In this document: positions 43,215 through 48,199 of the stretch, piece by piece
Position numbering within the stretch: the first letter of the stretch is position 1
Layout of the letters: each line of letters begins with the position of its first letter
NCBI RefSeq assembly: GCF_009496005.1
Contig: NZ_WIBF01000017.1
Span: forward strand, 1-48,199
Reading direction: 5' to 3'
DNA from: Tritonibacter litoralis
Lineage (GTDB): Bacteria; Pseudomonadota; Alphaproteobacteria; Rhodobacterales; Rhodobacteraceae
Length of the DNA: 48,199 nucleotides
Made by a program: the position numbers and the translations under genes
Notes under the pieces: generated by a model
Databases searched by the model: none
Told to the model about the DNA's origin: nothing
What the model saw: the letters and a program-made list of their open reading frames with translations, nothing else

Positions 43215-44519
43215 ATGACCCACTCCACTCTTTCCCGGATCTCAAGCCACTGGCTGGCCGCGACTCTGGCCCTTGCTGTCGCCCCTGCCGCCATGGCGCA
43301 GGAAGAAAAGACCTTTAAACTGGGCGTTGTCAGCTTCTTGTCGGGCGGCGCATCCGGCCCGTTTGGCGTGCCATCGCGCAACGCTGCCGAATTGCTGGCC
43401 GATGCAATCAACAACGGCACAGTTCCTGCGCCGTATGACTCGGTTGGCTTTGCCGGCACGCTGATTGAGCCTGTATTTGTGGATGAAGCCTCCAAAAACG
43501 TCGTGGCCGACTACCAACGTCTGGTGCAAAAAGACGAGGTGGACGCGATTGTGGGCTATAACTCCTCGGGCAGTTGTGTCGCCATCGCTCCCGAGGTCGA
43601 GAAGCTGGAGACATTGACGGTTATGACCGCCTGCGGCACCTCGCAGATCTTTGAGGAGATCGTAACAGAGCCGCACTACCTGTTCCGGGCCGCAAGCCAC
43701 GCCACAATGGATAACGTCGCCGCCGCCCGTTATGTGGTGGAACATACCCCGGCCGCCGTCGACAAGCTGGGGGAGATTGCAGGCATCAACCAAAACTACT
43801 CCTGGGGGCTGGATTCCTGGCGCGACTTTTCTGCGTCCATTCAGGTTCTGAAGAATGATGTCGGCATCGCCAATGAACAATTCCCCAAGATCTTTGCGGG
43901 TCAATACGGGGCTGAAATCTCTGCCTTGCTCACCGCGCGCGCAGATGTTGTACACTCCAGCTTCTGGGGCGGCGACCTTGAGGCGCTGGTGATCCAAGGG
44001 GCGGGTCGTGGCCTGTTTGGCCGCACGCAGATGGTGTTGACCTCATCTGACACTGCAATCCACCGCCTGGGTCGCCAGATCCCGGATGGAACCATCATTG
44101 GCGCGCGCGGATCTTACAACATCTATGCACCGGACTCAGAACTGAACAGCTGGTTCCGCCAAGCCTATTTTGATCGCTATGGCGTCTATCCGGTGCACCC
44201 GGCATATCAGATGGTCAATGCGATGCTGGGGATGAAAGCGGCTGCGGACAAAGCCGGCGAAGGCACCGAAGAGGCCATTATCGCCAACCTCAAAGGCCTG
44301 TCCTTTGACACCCCCGGTGGCATCGTCGACATGGCGCTGGCGGGCGGTCACCAGGCCATCACCGGAACCTCTTATGGCACCTACAAGTTCGACAAGGACA
44401 CAGGTCTGGGCACCGTGGAAAATATCGTTTCCTTCAAAGCGGAATGCATCAACCCACCGGCCGGGCTGACCTCGCAAGAGTGGATCAAAACCGGTTTCGA
44501 AGGCGCGGATTGCGATTAA
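43215..44519 (+). CDS. LIV-type ABC importer solute-binding protein
   Basis: This is a periplasmic binding protein of the Peripla_BP_6 (LivJ/AmiC/urea-type) family. The 434-residue product opens with a Sec signal (ISSHWLAATLALAVAPAAMA, cleavage near AMA-QEE). Mature segments are KTFKLGVVSFLSGGASGPFG, AIVGYNSSGSCVAIAPEVEK and LFRAASHATMDNVAAARYVV. I use ATG 43215 rather than the in-frame start at 43164 because the signal peptide is then normal. It begins a complete five-gene importer. The family transports branched-chain amino acids, amides or urea; neighbouring nitrilase suggests a nitrile or amide, but this is inference. Confidence 0.9.
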   Translation: MTHSTLSRISSHWLAATLALAVAPAAMAQEEKTFKLGVVSFLSGGASGPFGVPSRNAAELLADAINNGTVPAPYDSVGFAGTLIEPVFVDEASKNVVADYQRLVQKDEVDAIVGYNSSGSCVAIAPEVEKLETLTVMTACGTSQIFEEIVTEPHYLFRAASHATMDNVAAARYVVEHTPAAVDKLGEIAGINQNYSWGLDSWRDFSASIQVLKNDVGIANEQFPKIFAGQYGAEISALLTARADVVHSSFWGGDLEALVIQGAGRGLFGRTQMVLTSSDTAIHRLGRQIPDGTIIGARGSYNIYAPDSELNSWFRQAYFDRYGVYPVHPAYQMVNAMLGMKAAADKAGEGTEEAIIANLKGLSFDTPGGIVDMALAGGHQAITGTSYGTYKFDKDTGLGTVENIVSFKAECINPPAGLTSQEWIKTGFEGADCD

Positions 44520-44543
44520 TCCCACCCAAATGACCAAAGCATC

Positions 44544-44576
44544 GGGCTGGCGAGGCACAGAGTGTCGCGCCAGCCC
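44544..44576 (+). other. Intercistronic hairpin after the binding-protein gene
   Basis: GGGCTGGCG (44544-44552) and CGCCAGCCC (44568-44576) form a 9-bp perfect stem with a 15-base loop and no T-run. It should stabilise the binding-protein message against 3' decay and so raise its level over the permeases. Confidence 0.7.
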
Positions 44577-44600
44577 AGTTGTAACCTGGGAGTCTCCAAA

Positions 44601-45497
44601 ATGTTCACAACCGTTGCCATCATCCTTGATGGGTTTGGCTTCGCGGCCTGGTTGTTCCTGTCCTCGGTGGGCCTCACGCTGATCTATGGTGTGATGCGCA
44701 TCTTGAACATCAGCCACGGCGGGTTTTACGCGCTTGGCGCTTACTCGGCAGCCTGGGCCATTGGCCTTTATACTCAGACCGGAAACACAATCGCCCTGAC
44801 CTATCTGATCATCCCCGTGGCGGCGATTGTCGTGGGCATACTCACCGGTTTGTTGGTGGAGCGCGGGCTGTTGCGTTTCATGTATGGCCACGAAGAGGTG
44901 CTGATGGTTCTGGTGACCTATGCGGTCTTTTTGATCCTGGAAGATGTCACCAAGCTGATCTGGGGCACCGAGTCCTATGTCGCCTATCAACCGGCCTTCT
45001 GGTTGGGCACTGTCGATGTGGCGGGCATTCCCTATACGATCTACAAATTCCTGATCATCGGCATCGCGGTTGCGGTTGGTGCGGGGCTCTATTGGGGGCT
45101 AAATCACACCCGGGTTGGCAAGCTGCTACTGGTGGTCATTCACGACCGCGAAGTCAGCGCGGCCTTGGGGATCAATGTGACATTGTTTTTCACCGTGACC
45201 TTTGTCATCGGAACCACTTTGGGGGCCTTGGGTGGCGCGTTAACCGCGCCTGAAATCTCAGTTGTTCCGGGCATCGGCGCCGAGGTGATCGTGATGGCCT
45301 TTGCGGTGATTGTCATTGGCGGCATGGGGAGCATTGGCGGAGCAATGATCGGCGCGGTGATCGTCGGCTTTGCCCGCGCCATGTCCGTGCACCTGTATCC
45401 CCCGGTTGAGATGTTCTCGATCTATCTGGTTATGGCGGTTGTGCTGGCGGTCAGACCCTATGGGCTGTTTGCGCTGGCAGAAGGCAGAAAAATCTAA
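44601..45497 (+). CDS. LIV-type ABC importer permease, LivH type
   Basis: This 298-residue inner-membrane permease (LivH-like, about eight helices) carries the family motif GLTLIYGVMRILNISHGGFYA (residues ~25-45, split by the reader as needed) and VAFAVIVIGGMGSIGGA near its end. I use ATG 44601 with GGGAG upstream; the longer frame from 44562 covers the hairpin region. Its stop overlaps the next start by one base (TAATG), so it is coupled to the LivM-type gene. Together the two permeases form the channel for the binding protein's ligand. Confidence 0.92.
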   Translation: MFTTVAIILDGFGFAAWLFLSSVGLTLIYGVMRILNISHGGFYALGAYSAAWAIGLYTQTGNTIALTYLIIPVAAIVVGILTGLLVERGLLRFMYGHEEVLMVLVTYAVFLILEDVTKLIWGTESYVAYQPAFWLGTVDVAGIPYTIYKFLIIGIAVAVGAGLYWGLNHTRVGKLLLVVIHDREVSAALGINVTLFFTVTFVIGTTLGALGGALTAPEISVVPGIGAEVIVMAFAVIVIGGMGSIGGAMIGAVIVGFARAMSVHLYPPVEMFSIYLVMAVVLAVRPYGLFALAEGRKI

Positions 45498-46471
45498 TGA
45501 AAGACTTTGATAAAACCGAATGGGCACTGGTGATCGCCTTTCCCGTTCTACTGGCTTTGATGGTGCTTTTACCCCGCTGGCTGGTGAACTATGTCCAGAT
45601 TTCCATGGGCATGGGGCTTGTTGCCTTGGCCGTGATGATCCAGATGCGCGCGGGGCTCGTCTCCTTTGGGCAGGGGCTGTATTTCTGCGTCGGTGGCTAT
45701 GCCGCTGGCATGGCGGACAAGTTTCTGGGGATCTCTGACATCTTTTTGATCCTGATCCTGGCCGTGGCCGCCAGCCTTGTCCTATCTGGAGTTCTGGGGT
45801 TGTTGTTGCGACGCTACCGCGAGATCTTCTTTGCGATGCTGACGCTTGCGGTGTCGATGATCCTGTTCTCGCTTCTCTCAAGCTCTCATGGATTGGGCAG
45901 CACCGACGGGTTCAACCTGCCGCAGGCCAGCTATCTTGGTTGGACGCCCACCGGGGAAACAGGCACCGCTGCCCTATACGTGCTGACAGCGCTTTTGACG
46001 CTGACCAGTGCGGCGTTGATCCACCGGTTTCTGCGCGGACCAGTTGGGAAGATCGTAGAGGCCATTCGCGAAAACGAGCTGCGGGTGGAATATCTGGGCA
46101 CATCGGCGCATGCCTCGGTCCATGCAACCTATATGATCGCCGCTGTGATCTCTTCGATCGGAGGGGTTTTATGGGCCATGTCTCTGGGTCACGTCACGCC
46201 CGAGATGGCCAATTGGACCACATCCGGACAATTTGTTTTTATCGTCATTCTGGCCGGCACCGGCAATGTGATCGCGCCGCTGGTCGGCACATTTGTGTTG
46301 GAAGTGCTGCGGGTCTATGCGGTCGAAGTGTCGCCGAACACCTGGCAGATGATCTTGGGCATCGTGATGCTTCTGACCATTGTGTTCCTGCCCAAAGGTC
46401 TGTGGTCCCTGTTGGAGCGCGCCTCTAAACGATCCCTCCCTCATGAACACGCCCAGGAGCAATCCCAATGA
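45497..46471 (+). CDS. LIV-type ABC importer permease, LivM type
   Basis: This is the second permease, 324 residues. The family regions are GLVSFGQGLYFCVGGYAAGM, RRYREIFFAMLTLAVSMILF, the EAA-like segment IVEAIRENELRVEYLGTSAH and FVFIVILAGTGNVIAPLVGT. The C-terminus is a charged cytoplasmic tail (ASKRSLPHEHAQEQSQ). It overlaps the LivH-type gene by one base and the LivG-type gene by four, within a tightly packed operon. Confidence 0.92.
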   Translation: MKDFDKTEWALVIAFPVLLALMVLLPRWLVNYVQISMGMGLVALAVMIQMRAGLVSFGQGLYFCVGGYAAGMADKFLGISDIFLILILAVAASLVLSGVLGLLLRRYREIFFAMLTLAVSMILFSLLSSSHGLGSTDGFNLPQASYLGWTPTGETGTAALYVLTALLTLTSAALIHRFLRGPVGKIVEAIRENELRVEYLGTSAHASVHATYMIAAVISSIGGVLWAMSLGHVTPEMANWTTSGQFVFIVILAGTGNVIAPLVGTFVLEVLRVYAVEVSPNTWQMILGIVMLLTIVFLPKGLWSLLERASKRSLPHEHAQEQSQ

Positions 46472-47265
46472 GTGTCATTCTTGAAACCGTGGGCTTGGAG
46501 AAGAGCTTTGATGCGGTTGTTGCGGCCCATAATATCAATATCCGTATTCACGCCGGTGAGGTCGTTGGCGTGATCGGGTCTAACGGCGCCGGCAAGACGA
46601 CCTTTGTCAATATGGTGACCGGCTATCTCACCCCCACCGCCGGTCAAATCCTGTTCCATCGCGAGGACATTGCAGGGATGCCCACGCGTGAGATCACCAA
46701 GATGGGCATTTGCCGGTCGTTTCAGATCCCGCAGCTGTTTCCGGAACTGACTGTGTTGGACAATGTTTTGATCGCACTGACAATTGCCCGCCGGGGAAAA
46801 CGCGGCTGGTTGCGCCCTGCCATTGATGCAGGTCTGACCCAAGACGCCATGGACCTTCTGGCCCGATTCCACATCGAGGAACACGCACACAAGCTGACAA
46901 CAACCCTGGCCCAAGGGGTGCGCAAGCTGGTGGATATCGCCATGGCTACAGTGGCTCAACCGCGATTGTTGTTTCTGGATGAGCCCACCAGCGGCGTCAG
47001 TGCGGAAGAGAAGATGAGTTTTATGGCGACACTGATTGACGCGCTCAAAGCCACTGATACCTCGGTGTTGTTCATCGAACATGACATGGAGCTGATCGAG
47101 GCCTTTGCCCCCCGCTGCATCGCCTTTTACGAGGGCACTATTCTGGCCGATGCGCCGACCTCTCAGGTCCTTGAAAACGACAAGGTGCGGGAGTTTGTCA
47201 TCGGCGCAGAGTTCCACCGCAGCGCCGACGACGACGCGCAAAATGATATGCAGAAGGGAGCTTGA
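46468..47265 (+). CDS. LIV-type ABC importer ATP-binding protein, LivG type
   Basis: This 265-residue ATPase has Walker A GSNGAGKTTF (37-46), Q-loop GICRSFQIPQLFPELTVLDN, a diverged signature LAQGVRKLVDIAMA and Walker B PRLLFLDEPTSGVSAEEK, followed by VLFIEHDMELIEAFAPR. LivG proteins normally have LSYGQQR as signature; LAQGVRK is a weaker match and the Ser is lost, but the rest of the site is intact. The C-terminus holds the LivG-type GTILADAPTSQVLENDKVRE. Four-base overlap with livM-type gene; three bases to the LivF-type gene. Confidence 0.93.
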   Translation: MSVILETVGLEKSFDAVVAAHNINIRIHAGEVVGVIGSNGAGKTTFVNMVTGYLTPTAGQILFHREDIAGMPTREITKMGICRSFQIPQLFPELTVLDNVLIALTIARRGKRGWLRPAIDAGLTQDAMDLLARFHIEEHAHKLTTTLAQGVRKLVDIAMATVAQPRLLFLDEPTSGVSAEEKMSFMATLIDALKATDTSVLFIEHDMELIEAFAPRCIAFYEGTILADAPTSQVLENDKVREFVIGAEFHRSADDDAQNDMQKGA

Positions 47266-47268
47266 ACG

Positions 47269-47928
47269 ATGTTGACCGTCACAGACATCACCGTCTCTAT
47301 TCAGGGCACAACGGTTTTAAAGGATGCATCCCTGTCCGTCGCAGCTGGTCAGACCTGTGGCTTGATCGGTCGCAATGGGGCCGGCAAGACCACGTTGATG
47401 CGGGCCATCATGGGCGCTTTGCCTTTTACCGGTCAGGGGATCTTTTTCCGGGACCACGATCTGGCAGAGGCAAAAGCCCACAACAGGGCCGAATTTGGCA
47501 TTGGATATCTTCCCGAAGACCGTCGGTTGGTGCCGCATTTCACCGTGGAAGAAAACATAATGGTGCCTCTGTGGGCCGCCAAAAGCGAGGATCGCGCACG
47601 GGTCAAATGGGTCTATGACCTGATGCCGGAAATTGGTCGTTTTGCGGATCGGCGCGCCATGACTTTGTCCGGTGGGCAGCAGAAGCTGGTGGCTTTGGCC
47701 CGGTCCTTGGTGGCGGGTCATCAGCTGTTGTTGTTGGACGAACCCTTCGAGGGCGTGGCACCGGCCCTGGCGCAGCGATTGATGGAAGTTGTGGCCGATT
47801 TGAAGTCCGAAAATCTGTCGGTCTTGGTATCAGATTCCGACTATACCCATTCCAAACGGCTGGTGGACAAGGTCTACACTATCGAGCGCGGACAGGTTAC
47901 CATCGCTCCTCATAGCAAAGCTGCGTAA
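47269..47928 (+). CDS. LIV-type ABC importer ATP-binding protein, LivF type
   Basis: This 219-residue ATPase completes the importer. It shows Walker A GRNGAGKTTL (34-43), FGIGYLPEDRRLVPHFTVEE, signature LSGGQQKLVALARSL and Walker B QLLLLDEPFEGVAPALAQ. The switch region reads LVSDSDYTHSKRLVD, where LivF proteins usually have a His-bearing EQN/EHD motif; the His appears displaced to YTHSK. Length is slightly below the usual ~230-240. It is the last gene of the operon. Confidence 0.92.
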   Translation: MLTVTDITVSIQGTTVLKDASLSVAAGQTCGLIGRNGAGKTTLMRAIMGALPFTGQGIFFRDHDLAEAKAHNRAEFGIGYLPEDRRLVPHFTVEENIMVPLWAAKSEDRARVKWVYDLMPEIGRFADRRAMTLSGGQQKLVALARSLVAGHQLLLLDEPFEGVAPALAQRLMEVVADLKSENLSVLVSDSDYTHSKRLVDKVYTIERGQVTIAPHSKAA

Positions 47929-47938
47929 AGCCCGTGCC

Positions 47939-47972
47939 GATACGGGTGCATGTCTTGACCCCAGCCCGTATC
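47939..47972 (+). terminator. Weak hairpin after the importer operon
   Basis: GATACGGG (47939-47946) pairs with CCCGTATC (47965-47972) around an 18-base loop, 11 bases past the stop of the last importer gene. No T-run follows, so it may be a weak or Rho-assisted terminator. Confidence 0.4.
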
Positions 47973-47975
47973 AGC

Positions 47976-48125
47976 AGCAGATCAGAGCGTCGCGATCATG
48001 TTTGGAGCTATGACTTGGTGCATTGCCGCACTGAGTTGGAAAGATCAGGAAATGATCCGGAGGATCATGTGCCCTGAAAACGGAAAAGCGTTCCGCACAC
48101 TAAACATAATTGACGAGTATAGCGG
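47976..48125 (+). pseudogene. Decayed IS3-family transposase fragment
   Basis: Two pieces of an IS3-family OrfB (DDE transposase) are visible in different frames. The first, from ~47985 to 48032, reads ERRDHVWSYDLVHCRT, matching the conserved block before the first catalytic Asp region. The second, from 48079 to 48125, reads NGKAFRTLNIIDEYS, the following block with the family's IIDEYS motif. About 46 unrelated bases, including an in-frame stop, separate them, where the intact family has one or two codons. Similarity ends at ~48125; the remaining bases to 48199 differ and may be a further insertion. The gene is dead and marks an old insertion hot spot at the end of the importer operon. Confidence 0.7.
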
Positions 48126-48199
48126 GGTGATCTCCTTCTCGTCGAAGATCAGCAGACAGCAAATCGTAGCTTACGTCAGTGTCCGAATTTCAGTGGGGT

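Overview
The window looks like chromosome or large-replicon DNA of a marine alphaproteobacterium, most likely Rhodobacterales (Roseobacter group). This is inferred from the fairly GC-rich coding sequence, the soxBDAG-folD-purU sarcosine cluster beside a GlxA-type AraC regulator, the density of ABC transporters for N- and C-rich solutes, and the PrsDE-like type I secretion genes. No rRNA, tRNA or CRISPR array was recognised.

Layout, left to right. (1) 332-2894, minus: pxpBCA-type 5-oxoprolinase with ATGA overlaps. (2) 3151-4560, minus: soluble PAS-containing chemoreceptor. (3) 4858-6174, plus: AcvB/VirJ-family hydrolase. (4) 6210-14144: a GlxA-family regulator divergent from sarcosine oxidase (soxB, soxD, soxA, soxG) and the one-carbon genes folD and purU. 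Sarcosine would give glycine plus methylene-THF, and FolD then PurU would release formate. (5) 14203-15455: TetR regulator divergent from a DUF1348/NTF2-like gene. (6) 15501-30528: a putative secreted-matrix locus. It holds a helical HEPN-like protein and a LuxR/CsgD-like regulator (minus), then, after a long AT-rich gap, a Gly/Gln/Asn repeat protein, an acidic repeat protein, a type I ABC exporter, its HlyD adaptor, and a 1740-residue RTX/cadherin-like protein with an embedded glycosidase-like domain. (7) 30598-37523, minus: DeoR regulator plus a complete Opp/Dpp-type ABC importer. (8) 37871-38656: secreted trypsin-like protease. (9) 38863-40706: small membrane protein plus sodium:solute symporter. 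(10) 40850-47928: LysR regulator, nitrilase and a complete LIV-type ABC importer. (11) 47976-48125: decayed IS3-family transposase fragment at the right edge.

Most of the window is nutrient scavenging: 5-oxoproline, N-methylated amines, oligopeptide or oligosaccharide, and a nitrile- or amide-like solute. The least ordinary part is 15.5-30.5 kb. There a LuxR-type regulator, an exporter pair without its TolC partner, and three large repetitive proteins without recognisable Sec signals suggest a dedicated type I-secreted extracellular matrix or polysaccharide-modifying system. Other points worth a second look are a SoxD subunit that has lost its zinc ligands, a chemoreceptor ending in a CheR/CheB-type tether pentapeptide, a four-half-site operator upstream of the DeoR gene, and a sequence motif shared by the two repeat proteins of the secretion locus.
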